From Ectocarpus siliculosus (lineage: Eukaryota; Sar; Phaeophyceae; Ectocarpales; Ectocarpaceae), in the NCBI GenBank assembly GCA_000310025.1, contig FN649726.1, forward strand, positions 1,038,912 through 1,070,741: a DNA stretch of 31,830 nucleotides, read 5' to 3'. Position 1 is the first letter of the stretch. Each line of letters begins with the position of its first letter. The notes beneath the pieces were generated by a model. That model ran no database searches. It had not been told where the DNA came from and worked only from the letters and a program-made list of their open reading frames with translations. Positions 9,841 through 21,295 of the stretch are shown here, piece by piece. Made by a program: the position numbers and the translations under genes.

Positions 9841-12800
9841 CCTGATCTGCGTTTACGCGCGTCGTTGCCCACAATATTATGCATGCATATGTACGCAGAG
9901 CACCTGCCTCACCATCTAATTTGTGCCATATGGAAATATATTCCGCCCCTAAACCTCGGAACAGCATTTGCTGCTGCTTCTCGAGGCACGACGGCAGAAC
10001 GAAGAAGAACGGACGGTCGCTGGCGAGGCAAGGAAAACAACCACCCCAACAGAACCGAACCACGGGCCAATAGCCAGCAGGGTAAACGATCGTCCCACCC
10101 AGGCCTTGCGATCGGCCCTCTGCAAGTATCATCGGTGGCCTTGCGGCCATTCGCTCACGGAGAGTTATATAGAAGGTGGGCAGCCCTTTTTGCTTCCACT
10201 GGTCCAAACAAACCACACTAAATAAACGTTGAAACAATGCTGCTGCTGCTGTACGTACAATATGGACTAATGACCGAACGTATACCTACGCATCGGGTGG
10301 GACTGATGCGTGCATGATCCTAGCTAAAGCATGCGAAACCCTGCAAAACAACCATGTAGTCACCCCTTCTCAGCCCTCAAAATGCGTTCGTCCGATTTTG
10401 GTGGGTTGGTGATAAACAGGCCACCCCAACGATTAGCCGGCCGGAAGCCGTTGATGGCCCCGGGAGTCGCGCTTTCTTCCTCATTGGCTCCGATCGAACC
10501 ACATGGCTTCGACCCCCTACTCCTCGACAAAGAGGCTCTTTGCATAGGTAGCGGGATATCTCGGGGAGCTTCACTTATTAGGTATGGGCAGGATAGCGAG
10601 CACGAAGCGTTGTTTGGCTCCCCGTTCTTCGAGAGTTTATCAACGTTTGTTATTCTGTAGTCGCTCTCACACTTGTTGACTTACACTCGACTTGGCAACG
10701 ACGTACTGAAGGTCGTGAGAATGGGAATGCGTGTGGCAGAATCGATCGAAACATGCAACAGCGTTTCCCTGCCAAGTTACGAATGAGAGTAATATTTTTG
10801 TTCTGCTTCCAGACAACCAGCGCCATAATGTACCCAAGCAGTTGTTGGTTCTTGCCGTGATCAGACTCCGGTCTTCCGCGCACGTGCCATTGCGCAGGAC
10901 GTGTATTGCAGGCACACACACAAAGAGAGCGCTTCCCCGAGCACACTAAATATGTTACACATCCGAAGACGGTAATGTTGTCCTGTTGCCCCTCTGTATG
11001 GAACATCTCTCAGCCAAGCCGCGGCCTTGAGGCAGAAGCAGCTGCAGTTTCGACATAGGGCATTCCAGAGCACCCACAAGTCGGCGGGCTTGGTGCGGTT
11101 GATATCTGTCATGAGGGAGGACGCGTCCTCCGTGGCTACCACTGGCGGGGGAAGAGATTCGGGATCACGTTGTAGCAGTCGCCACAGGCAGCGGCAATAG
11201 CATGGCTAGAGGCTGTGTGGGGAGTTCCTCTGGCCCAGGCCTCTCCCTCGGAATTCTTTTTCGTTGCAAGTGCAGAAATAATGAGAGGAAGACGCACTCG
11301 AATTCTTGATCGCCACTCGTTGCTGTCCTCGTGAAGCGAGAGGGTTTCAAGCTCGCACTTCTCTTCCAACTGGTTTGCGTGTGTTCATAATCCGCTCGTG
11401 CGAGAGAAACGGCGGAGCGTAATGGGATTGACACCACGAGCGCTCGGATTGCAACCGGTTGTGGGCTGCGTTGTAATCGCTCTGTACGTCGATTTTGGTG
11501 CCATCGGCAAGTAAGTATGCAAGTGATTGACGCGCAGGTAGGGAATGCGGTACCGTGTCGTAGTTCCAAAGCGCTGCCACCGTTTGGTGCTTGTACGTGT
11601 GTAGCGCGGTTTTGGCCGGTGACCTTGATCGGTCACAGGTCATGTTACACGACCCCGTGTTGCGTTCGAAAACCATGTCGCCGGTATAGAAGCATACAGC
11701 TTGAAGTGTTGCTGGCACATGTGTCTACCCAGTCAATCTGGGGGTTGTCATTGACACCTCATGCGATTTCTGGGTGCCACGCGTGATAAGCTCACGACGC
11801 ACACAGGCAAAGAGCGTTCACCAGAATTTCTTCAGGATCAACATTGTTGTTGCCGTACCCCAGGCGAAAAAACGACGCTGACAACAAACACCACAATATT
11901 CTTCGAGGCGACAGTAAGATCTACGAGCGTGGACACATTCCGGGGAGAGGGTACAAGTTTTCAATTAGTCCTTCTGCACGCTGGGGCAGAGATGCTAGCT
12001 GATGTCGCGAATGAAAAAATCTGAGTCACGTTCACCGCCGGAAATCCAAAAATTATCCGAGAAGTCGTACGCCCCGTGTCCTTGATCCCTACAGAGGAAG
12101 GACTCTAAAACTATCTCTTCGAGTCACCCGCACCCCGCCACGAACAGTCAATACGAAGTACAAGCGCATACGCGGAACCGTGCCACCAGGGGCGGCACTC
12201 AGCCCCGAATAGGGAACACAACACCCGAGAGAGTTACTACAAGAGCCAATTTTGCGAGCTCTCTGAAAAGTCTCCAAGAGGAGAAAACATAAAAAATTAT
12301 CATATACACTTCATCACAACAATACGGCGCAAAAAAACGTCAATCAAACCCGGCTACCACGGTCCAGCCATCCCGATCAGTCCCTAGATCGATACACGCC
12401 ATACATGCGATATAGATGATACTCTTATGTACTAATGATGTACTTCTGCTGCCAAAACGCATGCGAGCCTCATTCACAAACGGCGCACATGCGATACAGG
12501 GCGGCCCCGACTACCAACGACGTGCCCACCGTTTCAGCGGTTTCCAGAGCAAGGAAAGACAAGCGAGGAGCGTTGGGACCGCCTCCTCGATTCGATCCGA
12601 AACGCAGTCGCAACCGTGCGCCTTTCCTCTCCGCTGTTGTGCTGCTGATACCAATGTTTACTCCCACTACTCGTGCACAGTATCCGGCACAAAGAAAGGA
12701 CGCTGAACACAACCCTTGAGCAATATACACGAACGTCCAGGGTGTTCGGTGACGAGGATCTACCACCAACCCTACACCGTTCGACAATTCCAACCAAATT

Positions 12801-13080
12801 ACAAGTCGCAACAGTCACAACGTGATCCTCCGCCTTGCGCTCGAACGAAGCACGCGCCTGGCATAACAAATCCACAAACTGTACACCCTGGTGCTCCTCT
12901 ACAACGCCCCAGCTGCACCCCCCTCCCTCTCTATGGTCGATACCTTTACCGTCTGTAAGAGTCGAAGAACAGAACAAATGCGCTCGTGACAAACACGCTT
13001 CCGTAAATACGACCCTCAGATCGTCCCACCCGCACGAATACGCAAAAAAATAGTCGGCATAGCGGTACATCTAGCCCGCA
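9841..13080. other. Intergenic region with possible element relics
   Basis: No confident gene. Minus-strand frames at 11718-11347 and 11369-11136 look mildly protein-like (e.g. ALHTYKHQTVAALWNYDTV; SRIRVRLPLIISALATKKN) and would join only through a frameshift, which suggests a decayed transposon gene. The open frames at 12470-13070 (minus) and 10331-10660 (plus) lack recognisable domains. A GCTGCTGCTGCTG run sits at about 10238. This stretch also contains the 3' flank of the J-protein gene. Confidence 0.3.
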
Positions 13081-13392
13081 TCAGCTGGGCTCAGAATCGG
13101 GGCGCCTTCGAGTGGCTGGTGCGATACAATCAAGCTTCCTCGGCGTGCGCTGTTCCCGCTCCCCCAGGACAATCACCGCCGTCAGAGCACGCAGGAAAAT
13201 TGGGGACGCCTGAGAGTAGAGGGCGCACGTATCCTGAGGAAGGCGCACCATCTCCCCCTTGATGCCCGACCCACGGGGCAGCTGACTAACCCAACATATT
13301 CCTGGCTTGATGGGTGGTTCGAGGTTGGCCCCTCTACCAGATTTGGCGCGTTTCTCTGGCTTTGCCGCTCCCTTCCGTGCTGCTGCCCTCAT
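13081..13392 (-). CDS. Possible terminal exon or separate small ORF downstream of the J-protein stop
   Basis: A minus-strand frame opens after a CCTGTAG acceptor-like site with ATG at 13392 (MRAAARKGAAKPEKRAKSGR) and runs to TGA at 13083-13081, 103 codons. The start is Lys/Arg/Ala-rich like the end of the J-protein tail. A preceding coding-like stretch ends KDGSEILRIRKT near a TAC|GTACGG donor at about 13557, in the matching phase 0. It may be the true last exon of the J-protein gene if the stop at 13914 reflects a frameshift, or an independent small gene, or chance. No domain was recognised. Confidence 0.35.
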   Translation of the reverse strand: MRAAARKGAAKPEKRAKSGRGANLEPPIKPGICWVSQLPRGSGIKGEMVRLPQDTCALYSQASPIFLRALTAVIVLGEREQRTPRKLDCIAPATRRRPDSEPS

Positions 13393-13913
13393 CTACAGGT
13401 GAACTCCTCCACGAGAAAAGGTCCCGTTCACCCCGCACCTACTTGGAAATATTTCTCCATGGGACGATGCCCTATTCATCACGCAGGAGGCTTGGTGCAG
13501 CAATAGGCCTAATGATGGCCACATCCACGAACCACACCCGACGGCCGTGCCGTACGTAGGTTTTTCTAATCCTTAAAATTTCACTTCCGTCCTTTTCCGA
13601 CTTGCCTGCTGCCTGCAGCGCACCCTCCCGAAGGGTCGATGCTCATCCCCGCACTTCAACCATCGCACGTGTCCCTACTGCTTTCCACGCTGCTCCGCAC
13701 ATCGTTCGTGCCGCTTCCAACAATCCGCAACCGAGACCGAAGCCGTGTCGACCGCCGGTGCTTTCTCCGCCACCCCTATTGTCACCGATTGCTCCGCCGC
13801 GTCTCCCCATCCTGCTCGGAAGCTCCCTCGATTGCCGCCGGACCTGCCGCGGCCTTCTTCCGCGAGAAACGCGCGTCAGCAGCCTGCGACAGTCGCCTCC
13901 ATGGACTCCGGCG

Positions 13914-16900
13914 TCACCGCGGATCAGGCACCACCGCTGTCCCCGACGACGCCAAGGTTTCCACCCCGGGCTCTCCTGCCGCAGGATCCTCCGGAGCGTG
14001 CTCCCCGCCCCCTGCCGCATCCACCGTCGAAGAGGATATGGATTCAAAGGCCCTGTGTTCAGGTGCCATCTCGCCGATCGTCTCCGGATTCTCACCCTTC
14101 TCCGCCGCCGCCACCGCCTCCAAGGTCGCCTGTCTCGCCGCCGTCGCCGCCTTGATGGCCGCCTCCGCCGCCGCCCCCGCCGCCTGCTCCGCCAGCCGCG
14201 CCCGCTCCACGGCTTCCGCCGCCGCCCTCGCCGCCTCCGCCCGGTCGCGCTTAGCCTTCTCCTCCTGAGCTGCGGCGGCGGCGGCCTCAAGCTTCGCCTT
14301 CGCGGCAACGGCTTCCGCGGCGAGGCGAGACTCCTGCCGGGCGGCGGCGTCAATCGCCCCGGCCTCGCGCCGAGCGGCCACCTTGCTCTCCTCGGCGGAC
14401 TTCCGGTTGCGGAGGGCGCGGGCGCCGATGGACTCCGCCGCATCGCCGAGCTGGGAAGGGGAGGGGAGGGGGTTAGCGGCAGCAACGGAGGGGAGAAAGA
14501 CATCAATACAAGGTCGCCAGTTGTTTTGGGCGTGGAATTCCAATGCCGGTGCTCCCCGCGTGATAAAAACCCAATACTGTTGACTGTGCGAACCTCCCGG
14601 CCGGTGAGGGGGATTTTGGTGAGGTCGGTGGGGGGAATGTAGGCGAGTGGTATGCTTTTGCGGGAACGGAATCGTGGCCATCCCAGGGTAACTCTCGATG
14701 ATTCCGTGAACGAATGGCAACCCTCTTGACACCGATGGGAACCCCTTTCCACCTAGCAAAAAAAAAAAACTCATCACTCACTGCCGAAAAGACTTCAAAC
14801 ACACCCCATCGAATCGGGCAACATCACGAACCGGTATTAGTCTTTCTGTGGTTGTCGTCTACTTTCAATGGAACGTTCTCAATCGGGGGGAAGGGGGCGG
14901 CCGCCAATCGCGAGCCTTCAAGCCTAAACCCGAACATCCAACAACTCTTGTCAACATGTTAGCACCTCCTTGATCTTGGCCATGGCTTGCTCCTCCCGCC
15001 TGCTGCTCTCCCGGAACTCCCTCTGGAGCGCCGCGAGGTCCGTCCGCTGCTGCGACAAGGCCGCCTTGCTCTCTAGGGTGGCCTCCTTCGCCTCCTCAAA
15101 GACTCCTTCTGCCGATGCTGTGTCGGCCATCACCTGAACGTATATGTACACACACGCGGGCGGCCGGTGGGTGTCGTCATTGTGTTCGACGGTAGGCTGG
15201 GAAACATTTGGGTGCATGCCCGTCAAAGAAAAGAGAGCACGAAACAGGACAAGCAAGCGAGACCATCAGCTGCATCTCATGAGAGATTCCCCAACTTTCG
15301 TACGTGGGGCAGGGGGGCGGTCAGGAAGGAGGAGGGGGGTATCCAAGGCGAAGAAAAAATAGCGTTCGGGGAGGACTGGGGGTGCAGAGGCCGGGCGGAT
15401 TGGGGTGCACCCTTCTGTTAACGCTCTCGCACTCCTACAGGTTATGCTTGTGCTGCATGTTCCATTGGTGGTGCACTTGTCAGCATCCAGGCGATGCAAA
15501 CATCCATTTCCCGTCAACCTGCAACTAGATAACGGCAACTTCCATGCCTCCAAGAACACAAAAGAACAATCTTCACGGTGCTTCCTCGACCCTGACGGGT
15601 GTGCCGGTGTGAAGCTTAAGGCGTCAAAGCTTGCCTGATCTCGCGTCCCTTCCAAGGCGGTCGCCTCCTCGTACGTCAGTGCCAACATATGCCGCGCAGT
15701 GTCCAACGTCTTGAGCGCCTGCGGCCAAGATCAGTGACGAATCAAGTCAACCGGTAGGGTGCAGAAAAGCGAAGGGTCGGACATGAATGGCGATTCCACA
15801 TACTCTTAAGATAAAGATACAACAAAATTGCAGCGTATGCGACGTTGGATGATGACGAAAGCAGGGAGGGCCAAGAGAGTTTTCCCGACAAGAATACGGG
15901 ACGCATTCCAAGCAGGCTTAGAGGAACGGTAGGGAGGTACATCTATTGGGGGATCACTGCTCACGCTCGTTCCAAACAAAACCGAAGAGATTGGTTGCTG
16001 CGGGGCGGTGGGTAAAGCACTGTCCTGGCCAACAAAACAACTTACGACGGGGTGCTACGGCAACATTGACGTGCTCTACAAGGCGGCAAGGCCAAGGGCG
16101 GAATCGCCACATGCAACAGTAATAGAAAAAGCGAGTTTCAAGAAGCAAGATGCCCACAACCGCTCACGATTGACAGCCTTCCAGGACGCCGATTTTTACC
16201 GGGCTAGATCGGATTCGCAAACCGCAAGCCATGTCTTTCGCGGGCCCTTTCGGAGGGCGGTTTGCAGGCAGAGAGCGGCCACATGTCCTTGCCAAAGGGG
16301 GCCAGCCTTCACAAGCTGGCCACCTCACGGAGAGGACGTGCCGCATCTGAACGTGACACCTACTACTGAAACTTGACACCAGTGCGCGCACCTCCCACAG
16401 TCGCCTCTCTGCCGCGGTCACCGTGGCCTCTGCGGTGGATACTTTCTTTTCCGAGTTAGCGGACGCTGCGTACCAGGCACAAAAATAAAGCACAAATAAG
16501 AGAGCACGAGAGGTCGTCCACGACGAGGGGGGAACGAGGGGGGGGGAGGGGAGGGGTCAAGATAAATACTTCGGTGTTGGGTGTAGGCTTATGTCGTTGG
16601 TGGGGAAACAAGGGAACGGCCTCTTAGCTGTGTGCTTCGGGCTATGGTGCCTGAAAAGGGTGATTGTCTTTTTAACCTCTGCGCATGTAGGCGATCCTCT
16701 TGTCTAAATCCGTCTTCCCATGTGTCTGACATGCCCCCCCCCCCATCTTTCGATTCCCCCTCTATCTCGCTTTCCCTGTCACCCTCTTTACAAGCTCCTG
16801 AGCACGTAAGCTCCGGGGCCCTTTGTAGCTGGTGACGACTCCCGGTTCCATTATCGGTGAGCATGCCAAAAACACACCGAAATGCCCTCGCCGAGTCTCT

Positions 16901-19900
16901 GCAAGGCCATGCGACGTATCCAAACGAATCTCATGCCAAACACACCATATTTCGACTTCTCCAGTACTGCCGCCCGCACATAGAAACAACGCCCTCGGAA
17001 CGCTATTGTTCCTCAGAGAAAAAATGCTGTTCATTCTTGATAACTCGAGTCTATGCCAAAAAAGTGCGGCGAAATGTCCGTTATCCTTACAAAACCAATG
17101 CAATTCACTATTGAGGAACTTGGATCCATGGCAAAAAAGTGTGAAGTTCTGAAAAAAAAAAGGACTTCATCCATGAGATAATAACTCCACGCTACCAACC
17201 CCCCCCCCCCCACACACACGCGCTCTATTAATTCCTTCCCACCTTGCAAGAACTCCTCCCGCGCGGCCCTAGACCGCCGTGCCTTCTCCGCCGCAGCGAG
17301 TTCGCTAGCCTTGCGGTCGCTCGCCACCTCCGCGGCCTCCTTCGTGATTGACTCGGTGCTCTCCAGAGACTTTCTCGCCGAGGCTACCTCCTGCGCACGG
17401 CAACCGACACAGAGCATGTTTGGACCTCGCCCAGATAGAAAAACAAGAGGGCAACGGGTCTAAAGCATGTTCTGCCGTTCCACAGCCTCCTGCCCACGGC
17501 TACAATTGGGGTCGGGGACCGCATGCGTTCGAGTTATATCCCGCACGGTGGTGCACTGCTCACTCAACACGCGTCGAAAAAAAGACAACAAGATACACAC
17601 CGAACAGCTACAGCGATGGGCGAAACCCATGGAAACAACACTGCACAACATCAACCAAACAACTCCAACCAAACATGCGAGTTTTCATCCAGGGGGTTGA
17701 GAGAGAAAGCGCGAGGCATTCTACAACAACTAAGGCAGTGGCTCTCCCGTTGCTGTACGAAACGAAAAAAACTCTCAAGCCGGTAGACGAACACGGCCGG
17801 CTTGATTATAATTGTAGGCACGTTCGCCCCAGGAGTGTATGAATGAAGGCGACTCTTGAGACTACTAACGGAGCGTGACTCTTTCCAACCCCCCCGCCCG
17901 GAAAAAACGCATCACGGTCACGCGGTTGTTCCAGGTGACAAAGTGGTGTGGTGGTGACTCACAATCCTTCTCTCGACTAACGCCTTGTTCCACTCCTTCT
18001 GCTCCTCCAGCTGGGTCTTCATGGTCTCCTCCAGCTTGGACGCCTCCGTGGAAAACTCTTCCGCCCTTCGCTCGAACGCGCCTCTCTGCCGAGTTGCCGC
18101 CGCCACACGCACACAAGTCGTTGCCGTGAGGGGCAAAACGCAACAGAATACATACTGCTGAGATAAATTGTACAAATGAAGTCTAAAAAACAAAATGTAC
18201 TGAGCGCGCGTCCTTTTCGACCTCTCGTCTACCGATTCTGTCACGAGATGTGCCGACCGACAGAGCGATAGTACCGGTAGGAAATAGAGAAAACCGACTC
18301 CTTCACCTAGATTCTTCTACACAATACTGCTGCCATGTGGAGGATTCCCAAGCTGTTGGTTCTTCAGAGAAACCACGCCCCGAAACAAGCATGATCGTGG
18401 AGTAATTATAAACAGACGGAAGAAGCATCTTCGGGTGCTCCTTCGAAGGAAAAGAAGACTCACCCACACCCGACCAAGCGTGGTTTCTCTTGGGAGGAAT
18501 CTGGAACTAAACAACGAGAAATTTCTTGGAAAAATCATATAAAGCAGCACGTTTTCGTTTGCGTCACAAGTGCTGAACCACGGTACCTTCCGCTCTGCCT
18601 CGAGCTTCGCCCTGTTCGCCACCTGCTGCTTCCGCGTAATCGGGTCCACCTGAGGAATGACCAAAGAAAAAAGACAAAGGCAGTGAGCCCATGCGGAACC
18701 ACGTCCAACACCCAAGGAGAAACAACAGCGCAACAATAGAAAGCGCGGTGGGCATAGGGCCCGCCTAGGAAAGTAAAGGTGCAACCGCACCAAAACAAAC
18801 GATATGGCCATGCATTCATTCTATGAAAGCGCATGCGAGTGATACAGTTGTAGCTGAATCGTGTCAGGCGATGCGTTCTGCGCGAAACTGGGCAGGGTTC
18901 AGAATTCCGACGAAGAAAGAGATGTAACATGCCCGGATAACACGTTAAAGAAAAACAAACGAAAAAAGCTACCCATGGGTTATCAGATACTCCGTCCCTT
19001 GCAGATCTTTTGGCACCTTGAGTTGCTTTCATCGATACACGTGTGAAAACCAACAAAAACACCTGTGGGCTATCACAAACCCTCAGCTGGAAACGTACCT
19101 GCTCGGCCTTTGCAATATCTCATTATTGTGGCTGCTGTTGTATACCTCCACGCCAACATCAAAATAGGAAAGTCCTACCGAATACCACACCCGGTGTTGA
19201 TGTTATTGCAGCTCAACATGACCCCAAAACATGAAAATGATCAAATCAAGTACTAAGGCCACCGAAGATACCATGCCCGCCACACAGAGCTCATTGTTGT
19301 CATCCGGGGGGGGGGGGGGGGGGACCCCAAAGGGGGGCTTGCCGAATCCTTAAAACCATTGACCCCCCATCCCCACAAACCCCGGAAAGAACACCCCGGG
19401 GTTTCCCCGGAACAGGGTCTCCCATTACCAAACGCGCGCGCGGGGGGGGGGGGGTTTTTTTGGGGGGAAAATTTTAAATAAAATTCCCCCCCCCCGGAAC
19501 CGGCCACTCCCCCCAAACCCGGGGCCGGGTTTTTTCCCAAAGGTTCCCCCCCCCCCCCCCCCGGGGAAACCCCCACGAAAGTTGCAACAACCCCCAAGGG
19601 CCCCCCCCCCCAAAATACATTTCCCCCCTTTACGGGCTTTGTCNNNNNNNNNNNNNNNNNNNNNNNNNNNNNNNNNNNNNNNNNNNNNNNNNNNNNNNNN
19701 NNNNNNNNNNNNNNNNNNNNNNNNNNNNNNNNNNNNNNNNNNNGGAAGATCCCATCCCCCCCACACAGAGCTCATTGTTTTCTTCCGGGGGGGGGGGGGG
19801 GGGTACTCATAGTGGTGCATGCCGTAGTCGTTAGACCATTGACCTCGCATCCCTACAAACCCGGGAAGGAGCACGCCGGGTTCTCACCGGACCAGGCTCT

Positions 19901-20740
19901 CACATCACCAAGCGCGCGCGCGGGGGGGGGGGGTTATCTTGCGTGGAATACTGTACATCAAATCTCACCTCCACGGAACCGGTCAGCTCCTCCAAACCGC
20001 GGGCCAGGTCTTTCGCCAAAGGTTCCGCCGCCGCCACCCCGGCGGAAACCCCAACGGATGTCGCAGCAGCCCCGAGGCTCGCCACCGCCGACATCACGTT
20101 CCCCCACTTACCGGCCTTGACCTTGTCCACGAAGCTCCTCATCGCCAACCCCTGTATTCGAGAGACACCGTCGGCACGTCCCACGGTAAAAACCGGGGTC
20201 GGGGCTACGGTTTACGTTTGTGGGATGCGGAAGAGAGCCTGCGGGGAAGATCCATCCCCTCCGACTGTGGTGATACCGCAAACGATAGTCTTTCCTTGTT
20301 TTATGTTACTTTCTAAGAGAGAGTGCACCGTTCGCTCTGAGGGGGCAGATACACTCGGATTGTCTAACAAAAAACCCTACCGAACTGGGGAGGAGAAACA
20401 ACGTCGAAAGAGAGTCCCGAGTATTGACCTTTATCGACGTTGTGCACACCGCTGTTGTAAGAGTTAGGAATGCACGGGTGTAGCGATAATGATGTGCTCT
20501 GTTCACAGCCTTTCGAGGGCCTTGCCGGAGCGTTGAAATCCAACCATAAGGCACAAGGCAATCAAAAACCAAAACGTGCCTGATCGTAGGTGGACTTCTT
20601 CCCCGGGTCGGACAAGACCTCGTAAGCTGCCGTGGTGGACTCGAAGATATCTCTGTTGTTGATCCCGTCCTTTGTGTCCGGGTGGACTCGCATTGCAATC
20701 TTCCGGTAAGCGTTCTGGTGTGGACAAACGCGCGCACGCG

Positions 20741-20796
<56 letters not shown>

Positions 20797-21295
20797 CCTG
20801 CTGTGAGAAACTCACGTCCACTGTTAAGGCACAGAAGGCTGTAGGAAGGCTCAGCCGACAACGCCATGCAAACACACATGCCCCACAACCGTGCCAACCA
20901 TTACATTACGCATGCAGCATCACAGAGGAACCACCCACAGAAGCAAATCTAGAGGTGGTATCTTGGATGTCATACTCCCGGGCGCTGTGGCCCATGCCAA
21001 CGTAAGCGGAAACTGACAGAGCTATTCATGTGCTCCAAAAGGCTAAAACAAGCGGTGCGTAACGTCTACACGCATTCAGGTCACGCACCTTGATCTCCGT
21101 GGGAGTGGCGCCGACCTTGAGACCAAGCGCCGCGTAGTAGTCGACTTCGTCCGCCTCAGTGACCACGGGGTCCATTGCCCCCGCACCTGGATCCTTCTTC
21201 TTGCTCCCCGAGCCACTCGCCGCTGCTCGTCCCCCGCCCAGCATCCCCGCGTCGTTGTTCATGCCCGCGGCGCCAGCTTCGACGGCCGACATCAT
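13914..21295 (-). CDS. J-domain (Hsp40, class III) protein with coiled-coil tail
   Basis: Ten minus-strand exons: 21295-21089, 20714-20580, 20151-19969, 18649-18587, 18085-17963, 17390-17243, 16465-16392, 15718-15635, 15133-14966, 14450-13914. They join without a phase break into 573 codons plus TGA. The ATG at 21295 is the first Met after an in-frame stop; the next codon is also ATG. Residues 1-50 are a Gly/Ala-rich leader, 52-114 a J domain with HPD at 80-82, and 115-175 an Ala/Gly/Val-rich segment. From 176 to about 520 the sequence is charged and Ala/Glu/Lys/Arg-rich, typical of a coiled coil. J proteins stimulate Hsp70 ATPase through HPD and deliver clients. There is no Gly/Phe region or zinc finger, so it is class III; partner and site are unknown. 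Introns after exons 2 and 8 use GC donors. The 3' end is uncertain because coding-like sequence continues below 13914. Confidence 0.83.
14966..18649 (-). other. Coiled-coil region in six short exons
   Basis: Exons of 63, 123, 148, 74, 84 and 168 nt encode highly charged helices such as RKQQVANRAKLEAERK, EASKLEETMKTQLEEQKEW, EAAEVASDRKASELAAAEK and ESKAALSQQRTDLAALQREF. There are no prolines through most of it and hydrophobic residues recur at roughly 3-4 residue spacing. Phases run 0,0,1,0,0,0 and each junction restores an uninterrupted helix pattern, which supports the model. The partner could be another copy of itself or a filament or vesicle protein. Confidence 0.75.
19263..20127. other. 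False duplication around an N gap in an intron
   Basis: A run of 100 N (19644-19743) is flanked by two versions of one sequence. From 19263 to 19643 the order is ACACAGAGCTCATTGTT, poly-G, ACCATTGACC, CGCGCGCG plus poly-G, then a homopolymer-inflated version of exon 3. From 19744 to 20127 the same landmarks follow in the same order with clean sequence after the first poly-G. The left copy is clean before that G-tract and smeared after it; the right copy is smeared before it and clean after. That is the pattern of two opposing reads failing at the same tract. Only the right copy keeps the exon 3 frame. Confidence 0.85.
19804..19921 (-). repeat. Dispersed short repeat, copy B (possible SINE-like element)
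   Basis: Inverted match to the repeat at 501-623, with only a handful of differences. It lies in the intron just 3' of exon 3 of the J-protein gene and is bordered by G-tracts on both sides (19787-19803; 19922-19933). A degraded third reading at about 19321-19440 is the assembly artefact, not a separate copy. A more diverged relative may lie at about 21390-21465 (shared phrase AACCATTGACC, then CACAGGACCGATC). Confidence 0.6.
20580..21250 (-). other. J domain encoded by the first two exons
   Basis: Exon 1 ends with helix I (DYYAALGLKVGATPTEIK) and exon 2 begins with helix II (NAYRKIAMRV), followed by HPDTKDG, then helix III (FESTTAAYEVLSDPGKKSTY) and DQ. Intron 1 falls exactly between helices I and II in phase 0. 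Positions expected to be conserved (Tyr-Leu in helix I, basic residues in helix II, the invariant HPD loop, and AYEVLSD plus Y-D) are all present. The domain should therefore be able to stimulate Hsp70; this is family knowledge, not tested. Confidence 0.92.
20744..20794. repeat. (AG)n microsatellite in J-protein intron 1
   Basis: About 25 uninterrupted AG dinucleotides lie roughly 30 bp upstream, in gene orientation, of the exon 2 acceptor. Read on the minus strand this is a CT-repeat, so it forms an unusually long polypyrimidine tract in front of the AG at 20716-20715. The Ser-Leu and Arg-Glu reading frames that cross it are artefacts of the repeat. Confidence 0.9.

Noticed and set aside
12470-13070. 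Two overlapping minus-strand ORFs of 113 and 178 codons
   Set aside because: No recognisable domain and no agreement on frame; could be 3' flank of the J-protein gene or an old element relic.
13602-14642. Longest plus-strand ORF (346 codons), Pro/Arg-rich
   Set aside because: It is the complement of the Ala/Glu-rich coiled-coil exon of the J-protein gene; high GC removes stops from the opposite strand.
19425-19874. Gly- and Pro-rich reading frames across the N gap
   Set aside because: Translations of poly-G/C tracts, N characters and the degraded duplicate of exon 3.
20562-20897. Ser-Leu and Arg-Glu repeat proteins
   Set aside because: Frames through the AG microsatellite in an intron; the exon 2 portion is already in the J-protein model.
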